From contig NZ_CP065047.1 in NCBI RefSeq assembly GCF_015689175.1, positions 1,240,001 through 1,304,000 on the forward strand: a stretch of 64,000 nt of DNA. The letters are read 5' to 3'. This DNA comes from Mycobacterium kubicae. GTDB lineage: Bacteria > Actinomycetota > Actinomycetes > Mycobacteriales > Mycobacteriaceae. A program made the translations under genes and the position numbers. Under the pieces are notes generated by a model. The model did no database searches, was not told the DNA's origin, and worked only from the letters and a program-made list of their open reading frames with translations. Below, one piece after another: positions 40,044 to 48,565 of the stretch. Position 1 is the first letter of the stretch, and each line of letters opens with the position of its first letter.

Positions 40044-41366
40044 TCAGTACTTGATGTCGCTCAGCACGCCGCGCAGGATCGATTCGATCGCGTCGAACTC
40101 GGATTGGCCGCACACCAGTGGCGGGGCGAGTTGGATGACCGAATCGCCGCGGTCGTCGGTGCGGCAATACAGCCCGGCGTCGAACAACTTCGCCGACACC
40201 TCGCCGAGCACAGACGCGCGTTCTTCATCGGTGAACGTTTGCTTGGTCGCCTGATCCTTGACCAGTTCCACGCCGAAGAAGAAGCCCTCGCCCCGGACGT
40301 CGCCGACGATCGGCAGGTCGTAGAGCTTCTCGAGGGTCGCGCGCAGCGCGGGGGAGTTCTGCTTGACGTGGTCGGTGAGGCCCTCGCGTTCGAAGATGTC
40401 CAGATTGGCCAGCGCGACGGCAGCCGATACCGGGTGGCCGCCGAACGTATAGCCATGGCGGAACGTGGTTTTGCCGTCGTTGAACGGTTCGAACACGCGG
40501 TCGCTGGCGATCATCGCGCCCAGGGGTGCGTAGCCCGACGTCATGCCCTTGGCGCAGGTGATCATGTCCGGCAGGTAACCGAAGTCGTCACAGGCGAACA
40601 TCGAACCGATCCGGCCGAACGCACAGATGACCTCGTCGGAAACCAGCAGCACGTCGTACTCGTCGCAGATTTCGCGGACCCGTTCGAAGTAGCCCGGGGG
40701 TGGCGGGATGGAGCCGCCGGCGTTTTGCACCGGCTCCAGGAATACCGCCGCGACGGTGTCGGGCCCTTCGAACTCGATGGCCTCGGCGATCCGGTTGGCC
40801 GCCCACTGGCCGAACGCCTTGGCGTCGGTTTCGTACGGTTCGGGTGCGCGGTAGAAGTTGGTGTTGGGCACCCGGAAACCGCCCGGCGCCACCGGCTCGA
40901 ACGCCGCCTTGTAGGCCGGCAGGCCGGTGATCGCCAGTGCGCCCTGCGTGGTGCCGTGATAGGCGATGGCGCGCGAGATCACCTTGTACTTGTTGGGTTT
41001 GCCCATCAGCTTGAAGTACTGCTTGGCCACCTTCCAAGCGGTCTCGACGGCCTCGGTGCCGCCGTTGGTGAAGAACACGCGATTGAGGTCGGCCGGGGCG
41101 TAGTGCGCCAGCCGCTCGGAAAGTTCGATGGCCGGCGGGGTGGTGTTGCCCCACAGCGGGAAGAACGCGAGCGTTTCGGCCTGCCGGGCGGCGGCCTCGG
41201 CGAGTTCTTTTCTGCCGTAACCGACTTGGACCACGAACAACCCGGACAGCGCGTCGAGGTAGCTCTTGCCCTGATCGTCGAAGATGGTGACGCCTTCGCC
41301 CCGGGTGATGACGGGTGGGGTGATGCCGTTGCCGTGCTGGGCGAAGTGCAGCCAGAGATTGCGCAT
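40044..41366 (-). CDS. Class III PLP-dependent aminotransferase (Rv3329-like)
   Basis: This 440-aa omega-transaminase-type enzyme has the PLP lysine in ITCAKGMTSGYAPLGA, with LLVSDEVICAFGRIG supplying the Asp that contacts the PLP ring nitrogen, FTNGGTEAVETAWKVAKQYF, and TFRHGYTFGGHPVSAAVAL. Such enzymes move amino groups between amines or omega-amino acids and pyruvate or 2-oxoglutarate; the substrate is unknown. It converges on the VIT/vWA gene with a 3-bp gap and is divergent from sigJ. Confidence 0.9.
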   Translation of the reverse strand: MRNLWLHFAQHGNGITPPVITRGEGVTIFDDQGKSYLDALSGLFVVQVGYGRKELAEAAARQAETLAFFPLWGNTTPPAIELSERLAHYAPADLNRVFFTNGGTEAVETAWKVAKQYFKLMGKPNKYKVISRAIAYHGTTQGALAITGLPAYKAAFEPVAPGGFRVPNTNFYRAPEPYETDAKAFGQWAANRIAEAIEFEGPDTVAAVFLEPVQNAGGSIPPPPGYFERVREICDEYDVLLVSDEVICAFGRIGSMFACDDFGYLPDMITCAKGMTSGYAPLGAMIASDRVFEPFNDGKTTFRHGYTFGGHPVSAAVALANLDIFEREGLTDHVKQNSPALRATLEKLYDLPIVGDVRGEGFFFGVELVKDQATKQTFTDEERASVLGEVSAKLFDAGLYCRTDDRGDSVIQLAPPLVCGQSEFDAIESILRGVLSDIKY

Positions 41367-41507
41367 TCATCCGATGTTAGGGACCGGTCCTTAGAACATA
41401 ACAGAGCCGCCCCCTCGGAGCAGGCCGCGTGCCGTCGGGCCGCTTACGGGCCGCCGGCTTTGCTGGCCGGCCCGGCTTCTTACCCGCTGCCAAGCTAGGC
41501 TCTGACT

Positions 41508-42419
41508 ATGGCCGTTGCGCAACAGGTCTCAGAGTTCGAGGCGCTGCGCCCCCACCTCATGTCGGTCGCCTACCGGCTCACCGGGACGGTGGCCGACGCC
41601 GAGGACATCGTCCAGGAAGCCTGGCTGCGGTGGAACACCCACGACGGGGCGATCAACGACCTGCGCGCCTGGTTGACCACGGTGGTGAGCCGGCTGGGTC
41701 TGGACAAGTTGCGCTCGGCGGCGCACCGGCGGGAAACCTATACCGGCAACTGGTTGCCCGAACCGGTCGTCACCGGTTTCGGCGGGGACGACCCGCTGTC
41801 GGCCGTGGTAGCCGGGGAGGACGCCCGCTTCGCCGCGATGGTGGTGCTGGAGCGGCTTAGTCCCGACCAGCGGGTGGCCTTCGTGCTGCACGACGGCTTC
41901 GCGGTGCCGTTCGCCGAAGTGGCCGAGGTGCTGGGCACCAACGAAGCATCCGCGCGCCAACTGGCGTCGCGGGCCCGCAAAGCCGTCGCGGCGGCGCCGC
42001 CGCCCGAGCCGGACCCGGCGCACGCCGAGGTGGTCGGCAAGCTGATGGCCGCCATGGCCGTCGGTGACCTGGACACCGTGGTGTCGCTGCTGCACCCCGA
42101 CGTGACCTTCACCGGCGATTCGAATGGCAAGGCGCCGACCGCCGTTCAGGTCATCCACGGGGTGGACAAGGTGGTCCGGTTCATGATGGGTCTGGCACGG
42201 CGCTACGGCGACGGCTTCTACACCGCCAATCACCTGGCCCTGGTCAACGGCGAGCTGGGTGCCTACACCACCGGCTTCCCCGCTAGCGGCGGCAACCGCG
42301 AGATGGCGCCGCGCGTCACCGCGATGACGGTGCGCGACGGGAAGGTGGTCGCGCTGTGGGATATCGCCAACCCGGAGAAGTTCACCGGTTCGCCGCTGCG
42401 CGTCATGTCGGCAGAATGA
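41508..42419 (+). CDS. sigJ: ECF sigma factor SigJ, ECF41 type with SnoaL-like C-terminal domain
   Basis: This 303-aa protein has sigma region 2 (LMSVAYRLTGTVADAEDIVQ), then the ECF41 linker motif NWLPEPVV, region 4 (FAEVAEVLGTNEASARQLAS), and a SnoaL-like domain from about residue 175 ending DIANPEKF, close to the ECF41 NPDKL-type C-terminal motif. In ECF41 factors the C-terminal domain controls activity directly in place of an anti-sigma factor. ECF41 genes usually neighbour a carboxymuconolactone-decarboxylase, oxidoreductase or epimerase gene; the first kind lies 1.4 kb away at 43809-44405. Its end overlaps the PE gene by 17 bp. Confidence 0.92.
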   Translation: MAVAQQVSEFEALRPHLMSVAYRLTGTVADAEDIVQEAWLRWNTHDGAINDLRAWLTTVVSRLGLDKLRSAAHRRETYTGNWLPEPVVTGFGGDDPLSAVVAGEDARFAAMVVLERLSPDQRVAFVLHDGFAVPFAEVAEVLGTNEASARQLASRARKAVAAAPPPEPDPAHAEVVGKLMAAMAVGDLDTVVSLLHPDVTFTGDSNGKAPTAVQVIHGVDKVVRFMMGLARRYGDGFYTANHLALVNGELGAYTTGFPASGGNREMAPRVTAMTVRDGKVVALWDIANPEKFTGSPLRVMSAE

Positions 42420-43734
42420 TGGCGGCCGTCGGGCCGAGAAAAATCTGCTGACCGCCCGGGGGCACGTAGTCACCGGTGGGCCCGTAGATGCCGTAGTGGA
42501 AGGGACTGGTCGGGCCGTACCCGGCGTAGAGGTCGTTGATCCAGCCGGTCGACAGTGTGTACACGGCCGAGGTGGCGCCGGGCGGAGAGAACCCGGTGAC
42601 CAACTGCAGGATGAGATCGGTGACGGGGTTCAAGCCCAGCATCGAATCGACGTGCGAGCCGCCGACGATCTCGGCCCCGACGAATTGGTTCGGATACAGA
42701 CTGGTCAGTTGATTCGTGGTGGCGCCGAACGCATTCCACGGCTGGGGCATCGCAGCCACCGTGTACACCGGGATATCCGCCGCTTGCAGATGGGCTATCG
42801 CGCCCCCGAAGGCCGCGGCATTGCCGGCCACCCCGTCGAACATCACCACGCCCTTGAGGTGGTTGGTGGCGGCGCCGAGGTCCGCGAGGTAATTGCCCGC
42901 GGCAACGCTGGCCAGGCCACCGCCTGCGGAGTGTCCGGACAGGACGAAATCCTGCGGCAGGGTGCCCTGGTAACCGGCCTGGTGTGCGCTGAGGTTCAAG
43001 TTCGTTTGCGGACCCAAGAACAACGAGGCCACGCCCTGTTGCATCTCGGGACTGTTCAGCCAGAGGCCCAACGGCAACGGAATCGACGGGATGGTCGGAG
43101 TGACCACGACGCTGTTGGTCTGCTGCGCGAGTTCGATGGCCAGCGGCTGGTAGAGCAAACCGAATGCACCGAAGCCGTGCTGCAGATAGACGGTGCCGGT
43201 GGCGTTCACCGTCCCGCCGGCCTGTGTCGGGAAATACCAGAATGCCGGGGCGGGGTAGCTGAATTGCGGAATCGTGAAGCCCAGGAAGGAGGTTGGCCCG
43301 ACCGGGATCTGCAGGAAGGAGAACCCGACCCTGACCCCGCTCACCCCATTGGTGGCGGGGGCGAGGGCCACCGTGGACGGGAAATTCAGCACTCCGCCCA
43401 ACCCCACGGCGTTGGTTGCCGAGTTGAGCAACGCGCCCAGCGTCGCCAGGTTCGCGGCCTCGGCGCCCACATAGGCGGTCGCGGCCGCGTCCAAAGCACG
43501 CACGAATTCGGCGTGGAAGTGGGCTGCCTGGGCGGTCAGCGTCTGAAACTCCTCGGCGAAGCTGCCGAAGTGCTTGGCGATAGCCGTAGACACCTCGTCG
43601 GCCGCCGCCGCGGCAATCCCGGTCGTGGAATGCGCCGCGGCAGCGGCGGACTCGGTGACCGCCTCCCGGATCACGGTCAGGTCACCCGACGCGACGGCAA
43701 GCGCGTCGGGTACCGCGATCAGGTATGACGACAT
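42403..43734 (-). CDS. PE-family protein fused to a C-terminal alpha/beta hydrolase domain
   Basis: This 443-aa protein has an N-terminal PE domain of about 100 residues (VPDALAVASGDLTVIREAV) with the helical-hairpin secretion motif AYVGAEAAN (YxxxE) that directs type VII secretion. The C-terminal part is a serine hydrolase: HGFGAFGLLYQPLAIELA as the oxyanion loop, nucleophile elbow FVLSGHSAGGGLASVA (GHSAGG), and late His in IVGGSHVDSMLG. Exported PE-hydrolases such as LipY act on lipids at the cell surface. No PPE or ESX partner gene is adjacent, so it must pair elsewhere. The lipid substrate is unknown. Confidence 0.9.
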   Translation of the reverse strand: MSSYLIAVPDALAVASGDLTVIREAVTESAAAAAHSTTGIAAAAADEVSTAIAKHFGSFAEEFQTLTAQAAHFHAEFVRALDAAATAYVGAEAANLATLGALLNSATNAVGLGGVLNFPSTVALAPATNGVSGVRVGFSFLQIPVGPTSFLGFTIPQFSYPAPAFWYFPTQAGGTVNATGTVYLQHGFGAFGLLYQPLAIELAQQTNSVVVTPTIPSIPLPLGLWLNSPEMQQGVASLFLGPQTNLNLSAHQAGYQGTLPQDFVLSGHSAGGGLASVAAGNYLADLGAATNHLKGVVMFDGVAGNAAAFGGAIAHLQAADIPVYTVAAMPQPWNAFGATTNQLTSLYPNQFVGAEIVGGSHVDSMLGLNPVTDLILQLVTGFSPPGATSAVYTLSTGWINDLYAGYGPTSPFHYGIYGPTGDYVPPGGQQIFLGPTAAIILPT

Positions 43735-43808
43735 CAGCGGCTCCCAATTCCGGGGCAGTCACCGGATGCTACCGAGGGGAAGCCGCCGACGGCCGCTGTT
43801 CCGCCGAT

Positions 43809-44405
43809 CTACGAGGTGGCCTCGGCCTGGTTAGCCCACGGCACCCGGCAGGCGTCCCCGGAGTTGAAGCCCTGTTCGGTGATGCCCAGTGCCGAGTACA
43901 TCCGGGCGCGCATGTTCTCCACACCGATCTGATAAGTCAACTCGATCACTCCGGCGTCGCCGAAGCGGGCCCGCAGATCCTCCACCTGCTCGTCGGTCAC
44001 CGAGTGCGGGTCGGTGGTCATCGCGTTGGCGTAGGCGATGGCCGCGCGTTCATCGTCGGAGAAGGCCGGGGAGGTCGCGTAGTTGTCAATGTCGCGCAGC
44101 CGGTCCATGTCCAGGCCGTCCAAGCGTTGCAGCATCGCACCGAAGTCGACACACCACGAGCAACCGATGGTCCGCGCGGTCCAGAAGACCGCCAGCTCGC
44201 GCACGCTGACCGGCAGGGTCCGCGACGCCCGTTCCAGCAGCGTTTCGTGGACGGCGTTGGCGACCAACAGGCGAGAGTGATGCGCAGCGACGGTGAACGG
44301 CTCGGGCACCTCGCCGAAGCGCCGCTTGGCGACTCGGTACATGGTGCGAATCAGCAGGCCGGCGCGATTGGGGGGCAGGGGCTCAATGCGGGTTTTCTGT
44401 GTCAT
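43809..44405 (-). CDS. Carboxymuconolactone decarboxylase / AhpD-like protein
   Basis: This 198-aa protein has an alkylhydroperoxidase-like helical core with the redox motif TIGCSWCVDFGAML (CxxC). It also contains PVSVRELAVFWTARTIG and FGDAGVIELTYQIGVENMRAR. CMD/AhpD proteins often act as small peroxidatic or disulfide enzymes. Proteins of this type are the recurrent partners of ECF41 sigma factors, so SigJ probably controls it. ATG 44405 is preferred to longer readthrough starts. Only the PE gene lies between it and sigJ. Confidence 0.85.
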   Translation of the reverse strand: MTQKTRIEPLPPNRAGLLIRTMYRVAKRRFGEVPEPFTVAAHHSRLLVANAVHETLLERASRTLPVSVRELAVFWTARTIGCSWCVDFGAMLQRLDGLDMDRLRDIDNYATSPAFSDDERAAIAYANAMTTDPHSVTDEQVEDLRARFGDAGVIELTYQIGVENMRARMYSALGITEQGFNSGDACRVPWANQAEATS

Positions 44406-44489
44406 ACCCCTCAGACGGGACAGTGCAGGAAAGTGTGACGGGCGGGCGCCAAGAATCCGCCAAGACTTCGCCAAGGCGCCCGGCGCAGG

Positions 44490-44972
44490 GTGGTGGTCGT
44501 GACGTGCTACCTGTCGACTTATTCGCTGTTCACCGAGTTCCCCCGCCCGCAAGACATCGAGAAATGGACGCACACCGAGGTGCTCGTCGCCGAATCGCGG
44601 CTGGATCAAGGCAACGTCCGCACCGCGATCGAAGAGGTCTTCGCCGCCCACCCCGCACTTGGCGCCGTCTTCGAACCGACGTGTGACCGGTGGATGTATC
44701 GTCCCGGCGGCGGCTGGGTGTGGGCGGTGGAACCACCCGGAGTGGCCGTACCCGAGGCGATCGCGCGCCAACGGGCCGGCTATGACATGCGCACCGGCAG
44801 GCTGTTCGCGGCGTCGTTACTGCCCGGGGACCCCGATCGGCTGGTGCTCACCGCGAGCCACCTGTGCGTGGACGGTCCGGCCTGGCACGGCGTGGTCGAC
44901 GACGTGATCGCGGCCTACCCCGGTGGTGATCTAGAAGTCGCGGCGGATGGTCATCGGCGTGACGGCGGGTAG
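44490..44972 (+). CDS. Short condensation-domain-like protein
   Basis: This 160-aa protein resembles the N-terminal half of acyltransferase/condensation domains (PapA or NRPS C-domain fold). VRTAIEEVFAAHPALGAVFE matches the typical N-terminal helix, and LTASHLCVDGPAWHGVVDDV contains an HxxxDG active-site motif, with Cys in the place usually taken by variable residues. A full domain is about 430 aa, so this is either a stand-alone half-domain or a truncation. It starts with GTG and its last 42 bp overlap the convergent SCO6745-type gene. Confidence 0.55.
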   Translation: MVVVTCYLSTYSLFTEFPRPQDIEKWTHTEVLVAESRLDQGNVRTAIEEVFAAHPALGAVFEPTCDRWMYRPGGGWVWAVEPPGVAVPEAIARQRAGYDMRTGRLFAASLLPGDPDRLVLTASHLCVDGPAWHGVVDDVIAAYPGGDLEVAADGHRRDGG

Positions 44973-45791
44973 ATCACCGGCGCCCAGCACGGTGCGCGCG
45001 ATGCCGGTCAGCACGTGCAGCAGCTTGTCGAGTTCTTCGTCGTCGAGGCCGTCGAAGGCGTGCAACGCCAGCAGGTCGGTGCTCGCCTCGATGTGATCCT
45101 TCAGCTCGCGTCCGGCCGCCGTCAGAAAGCCATCGTCGCCGACCAGACCGCGCTCGGCCAGGCTCTGTTCGCAGCCCTGCCACTCGGCGTCGTCGTAATG
45201 GCGGGTTTGCCGCATATAGTCGGCGGGCACCGCCGTGGACGCAGCGTGGAAGACGTTCGATTCCCGGCCGGACACGTCCGCCGCCGACAGGACGGCCGCG
45301 TGCGCGTCACCGCGATGCTCACGCAACAGGGTGGTCGCATGCCAGAGCATCGCCACCGGCTCCGAGGGCACGGGCAGCGCGAGGTTGGCCGCGAACAACG
45401 GCCGGGCCGCCACCGACGTGCGCTGCGCGGCGCGCATCGCCAATTGTGCTGCGGTGCGGACGTTTTCGTCATCGGTCAGCCCGCAGCGCCGCAACGCCGC
45501 CACGGCCGAGTCCTGACGGGCTCGGAGCGCGAGTTCCGGTCCGGCGATCTCCCACGCTGCGGGTAGGGCTTTGGCGACGCGGGCAGGGGAGAAGTTGTAG
45601 AAGATCGCGGTTACGACTTCGGGCGGGACCTGGCCCAGCGGCGCGGATCGGGCGGCGAAGTAGCCCATCCAGAAGCCGCGGTAGCCGAGGTTGTCCAGGG
45701 CGGCTCTGGCCTCCGGCGCGAAGTAGGTGACGGCGTGGATCGGCTCGAAGCGGTCGTAGAACTGCCGGGCCAGTTCGGGTGTGCGTTGCAT
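44931..45791 (-). CDS. SCO6745-family protein of unknown function
   Basis: This 286-aa protein is like Streptomyces SCO6745/SalK proteins, which have tandem winged-helix-like folds. Characteristic segments are RFEPIHAVTYFAPEARAALD, GYRGFWMGYFAARSAPLG and FSPARVAKALPAAW. It has no catalytic motif that I recognise. The start ATG at 45791 is directly preceded by no obvious ribosome site. It converges on the short condensation-like gene with an overlap. Confidence 0.75.
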   Translation of the reverse strand: MQRTPELARQFYDRFEPIHAVTYFAPEARAALDNLGYRGFWMGYFAARSAPLGQVPPEVVTAIFYNFSPARVAKALPAAWEIAGPELALRARQDSAVAALRRCGLTDDENVRTAAQLAMRAAQRTSVAARPLFAANLALPVPSEPVAMLWHATTLLREHRGDAHAAVLSAADVSGRESNVFHAASTAVPADYMRQTRHYDDAEWQGCEQSLAERGLVGDDGFLTAAGRELKDHIEASTDLLALHAFDGLDDEELDKLLHVLTGIARTVLGAGDLPAVTPMTIRRDF

Positions 45792-45899
45792 GTCATGCAG
45801 CTAAGCACGCTGTGCGACCACCCGGATTTCTGCCCGCCTCATAGCGACAGACGCACTTGTCGCTCAGAGGCGGGCACGTCGACACATGGGTCCGCCCGC

Positions 45900-46694
45900 T
45901 CAGCGGGTGAACATCAACGCCCGCTTGACCTCTTGAATCGCCTTGGTCACCTGGATGCCGCGCGGGCAGGTTTCGGTGCAGTTGAACGTGGTGCGGCAGC
46001 GCCAGACTCCGTCGACCTCGTTGAGGATTTCCAGACGCTCGGCGGCGGCCTCGTCGCGGCTGTCGAAAATGAAGCGGTGCGCGTTGACGATCGCGGCGGG
46101 GCCGAAGTAGGACCCTTCACTCCAGAACACCGGGCAACTGGTGGTGCAGCAGGCACACAGGATGCACTTGGTGGTGTCGTCGTAGCGGGCCCGGTCGGTT
46201 TGGCTCTGAATCCGCTCGCGGGTGGGCGGGTTTCCGGAGGTGATCAGGTACGGCTTGACCGCGCGGTAGGCGTCGAAGAACGGCTCCATGTCGACGACCA
46301 AGTCTTTTTCCACCGGCAGCCCGCGGATCGGTTCGACGGTCAGCGTCAGCGACTTGCCGGGCTTCTTGGGCAGCAGATCACGCATCAGCACCTTGCAGGC
46401 CAACCGGTTCATGCCGTTGATCCGCATCGCGTCCGACCCGCACACGCCGTGTGCGCAGGAGCGGCGGAACGTCAGCGTCCCGTCCAGGTAGCTCTTGATG
46501 TAGATGAGCAGGTTGAGCAGCCGGTCGCTGGGCAAGCAGGGCACCCGGAAGCTCTGCCAGCCGCCGGTGTCCGAAAAGGCGTCGGGCTGTTCGGGATTGA
46601 ACCGGGCGATCTTCACCGTGACCATCACCGCGCCCTCCGGGATGGGCGGCAAAGGTGCTTCGGCGTCCGGCTCGATCGCGTCGCCTGCGGTCAT
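45900..46694 (-). CDS. sdhB: Succinate dehydrogenase iron-sulfur subunit SdhB
   Basis: This 264-aa subunit carries electrons from FAD to quinone in respiratory complex II. The 2Fe-2S ligands are in RRSCAHGVCGSDAM (with a further Cys after RMNRLACKV), the 4Fe-4S in CILCACCTTSCPVFW, and the 3Fe-4S in CTETCPRGIQV. It starts ATG 46694, overlapping the sdhA stop by one base. It is the last gene of sdhCDAB. Confidence 0.95.
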   Translation of the reverse strand: MTAGDAIEPDAEAPLPPIPEGAVMVTVKIARFNPEQPDAFSDTGGWQSFRVPCLPSDRLLNLLIYIKSYLDGTLTFRRSCAHGVCGSDAMRINGMNRLACKVLMRDLLPKKPGKSLTLTVEPIRGLPVEKDLVVDMEPFFDAYRAVKPYLITSGNPPTRERIQSQTDRARYDDTTKCILCACCTTSCPVFWSEGSYFGPAAIVNAHRFIFDSRDEAAAERLEILNEVDGVWRCRTTFNCTETCPRGIQVTKAIQEVKRALMFTR

Positions 46695-48448
46695 CAGTAC
46701 TTCCGTTCCTTGGGTTCATAGCGGGTCTGGACCACGGGCTTGAAGTCCAGGGCGATGTCGCTGAGCAGATCGGTGCCTTGCTTGTAGGCCATGGTGTGGC
46801 GCATGTAGTTGACGTCGTCGCGGTTCGGGTAGTCCTCGCGGGCGTGCCCACCACGAGATTCCTTGCGGTTCAACGCGCCCACCACGGTGACCTCGGCCAG
46901 CTCCAGCAGGAAGCCCAGCTCGATGGCTTCCAGCAGGTCGCTGTTGAAGCGCTTCCCCTTGTCGTGCACGGAGATTCGGGAATACCGCTCCTTGAGGGCA
47001 TGGATATCGGTCAGCGCCTGTTTCAACGTCTCCTCGGTGCGGAACACCGCGGCGTTGTTGTCCATGGACTGTTGCAGCGCGTTGCGGATGTCGGCCACCC
47101 GCTCGTTGCCGTGCTCGGAGAGGATGTCGCGGACCCAGCCGACCACCATCTGCGCCGGATCCGGTGGCATGTCGGCGAAGTCGTGGCTTTGGGCGTAACC
47201 GGCCGCGGCGATGCCGGCCCGGCGTCCGAACACGTTGATGTCCAGCAGCGAGTTGGTGCCCAACCGGTTGGCGCCGTGCACCGAGACGCAGGCGCACTCA
47301 CCGGCGGCGTACAGGCCCGGCACCGGGTTGGTGTTGTCGCGCAGCACCTGCCCGCTGACGGTGGTCGGGATGCCGCCCATCACGTAGTGACAGGTCGGGT
47401 AGACCGGTACCAGTTCGTGCACCGGGTCCACCCCGAGGTAGGTGCGGGCGAACTCGGTGATGTCGGGCAGCTTGGCCTCGAGCACGTCCTCGCCCAGGTG
47501 GCGGACGTCGATGTACACGTAGTCCTTGTGCGGTCCGGCACCGCGGCCCTCCAGGACTTCGAGCACCATGGACCGGGCGACGATGTCGCGCGGTGCCAGG
47601 TCGACGATGGTCGGGGCGTAGCGCTCCATGAAGCGCTCGCCCTCGCCGTTGAGCAGTCGGCCGCCCTCACCACGCACCGCTTCGGAGATGAGGATCCCCA
47701 GCCCGGCCAGGCCCGTCGGGTGGAACTGGTGAAATTCCATGTCTTCCAACGGAAGTCCCTTACGGAAGACGATGCCGATGCCGTCGCCGGTCAACGTGTG
47801 CGCGTTGGACGTCGTCTTGTACATCCGGCCCGAGCCGCCGGTGGCGATCACCACGGCTTTGGCGTGGAAGACGTGGATCTCACCGGTGGCCAACTCGTAG
47901 GCCACCACCCCGGTGGCCACCGGACCCGTCGGCGTCTCGGTCAGCACCAGGTCCAGGGCGTAGAACTCGTTGAAGAACTGCACGTCGTGCTTGACGCAGT
48001 TCTGGTAGAGCGTCTGCAGGATCATGTGACCGGTACGGTCGGCGGCATAGCAGGCCCGGCGGACCGGGGCCTTGCCGTGGTCGCGGGTGTGCCCACCGAA
48101 GCGGCGCTGGTCGATGCGGCCCTCGGGGGTGCGGTTGAACGGCATCCCCATCTTCTCCAGATCGAGCACCGCGTCGATGGCTTCCTTGCACATGATCTCC
48201 ACGGCGTCCTGGTCAGCGAGGTAGTCGCCGCCCTTGACGGTGTCGAAGGTGTGCCATTCCCAGTTGTCGTCTTCAACGTTGGCCAGCGCCGCGCACATGC
48301 CGCCCTGGGCGGCGCCGGTGTGGCTGCGGGTCGGGTAGAGCTTGGTCAGCACGGCGGTGCGGACCCGCGGGCCCGCCTCCACCGCGGCGCGCATGCCGGC
48401 GCCGCCGGCACCGACGATCACCACGTCGTATCGGTGATGCTGGATCAT
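46694..48448 (-). CDS. sdhA: Succinate dehydrogenase flavoprotein subunit SdhA
   Basis: This 584-aa FAD subunit oxidises succinate to fumarate. Sequence marks are VVIVGAGGAGMRAAVEAG (FAD dinucleotide motif), TRSHTGAAQGGMCAAL (His for covalent FAD), LEDMEFHQFHPTGLAGLG and a substrate-site Arg in ERYSRISV-type regions. It starts ATG 48448. A 36-codon ORF overlaps its start as ATGA (48445-48448). The gene belongs to the sdhCDAB operon (Rv3318-like). Confidence 0.96.
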   Translation of the reverse strand: MIQHHRYDVVIVGAGGAGMRAAVEAGPRVRTAVLTKLYPTRSHTGAAQGGMCAALANVEDDNWEWHTFDTVKGGDYLADQDAVEIMCKEAIDAVLDLEKMGMPFNRTPEGRIDQRRFGGHTRDHGKAPVRRACYAADRTGHMILQTLYQNCVKHDVQFFNEFYALDLVLTETPTGPVATGVVAYELATGEIHVFHAKAVVIATGGSGRMYKTTSNAHTLTGDGIGIVFRKGLPLEDMEFHQFHPTGLAGLGILISEAVRGEGGRLLNGEGERFMERYAPTIVDLAPRDIVARSMVLEVLEGRGAGPHKDYVYIDVRHLGEDVLEAKLPDITEFARTYLGVDPVHELVPVYPTCHYVMGGIPTTVSGQVLRDNTNPVPGLYAAGECACVSVHGANRLGTNSLLDINVFGRRAGIAAAGYAQSHDFADMPPDPAQMVVGWVRDILSEHGNERVADIRNALQQSMDNNAAVFRTEETLKQALTDIHALKERYSRISVHDKGKRFNSDLLEAIELGFLLELAEVTVVGALNRKESRGGHAREDYPNRDDVNYMRHTMAYKQGTDLLSDIALDFKPVVQTRYEPKERKY

Positions 48449-48555
48449 CGCTGCCGCCGACGATGCAGAGCGAAGCGATGAGGAGGAGGTGGCGAAGTTA
48501 GGTTTTGCCGCCGACGATGCAGAGCGAAGCGATGAGGAGGAGGTGGCGTAAACAT
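48445..48555 (-). CDS. 36-codon ORF inside the MIRU-like repeats between sdhD and sdhA
   Basis: The minus-strand ORF begins ATG at 48555, 10 nt after the sdhD stop, with a weak purine-rich GAGAGACG upstream. Its stop TGA overlaps the sdhA start as ATGA. It encodes two near-identical blocks, TPPPPHRFALHRRRQ and SPPPPHRFALHRRRQ. Its translation would carry ribosomes across the 117-bp gap from sdhD to sdhA. This is how MIRU-type elements are described in mycobacterial operons. The peptide itself is probably not a functional protein. Confidence 0.55.
   Translation of the reverse strand: MFTPPPPHRFALHRRRQNLTSPPPPHRFALHRRRQR
48452..48548. repeat. Two identical 43-bp direct repeats (MIRU-like) in the sdhD-sdhA gap
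   Basis: Copies at 48452-48494 and 48506-48548 are identical over 43 bp, with a period of 54 bp. Each begins TGCCGCCGACGATGCAGAGC and ends GAGGAGGAGGTGGCG. Size, position between co-transcribed genes and the embedded ORF all fit mycobacterial interspersed repetitive units. Copy number may vary between strains. Confidence 0.85.
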
Positions 48556-48565
48556 GTTTCGTCTC

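Noticed and set aside
46655..48481. 608-aa open frame opposite sdhA
   Set aside because: The minus strand encodes a clear SdhA with all its motifs; this is a mirror frame.
48452..48548. CRISPR-like repeats
   Set aside because: Only two 43-bp copies with an 11-bp spacer, coding in frame between operon genes, and no cas genes; it fits a MIRU.
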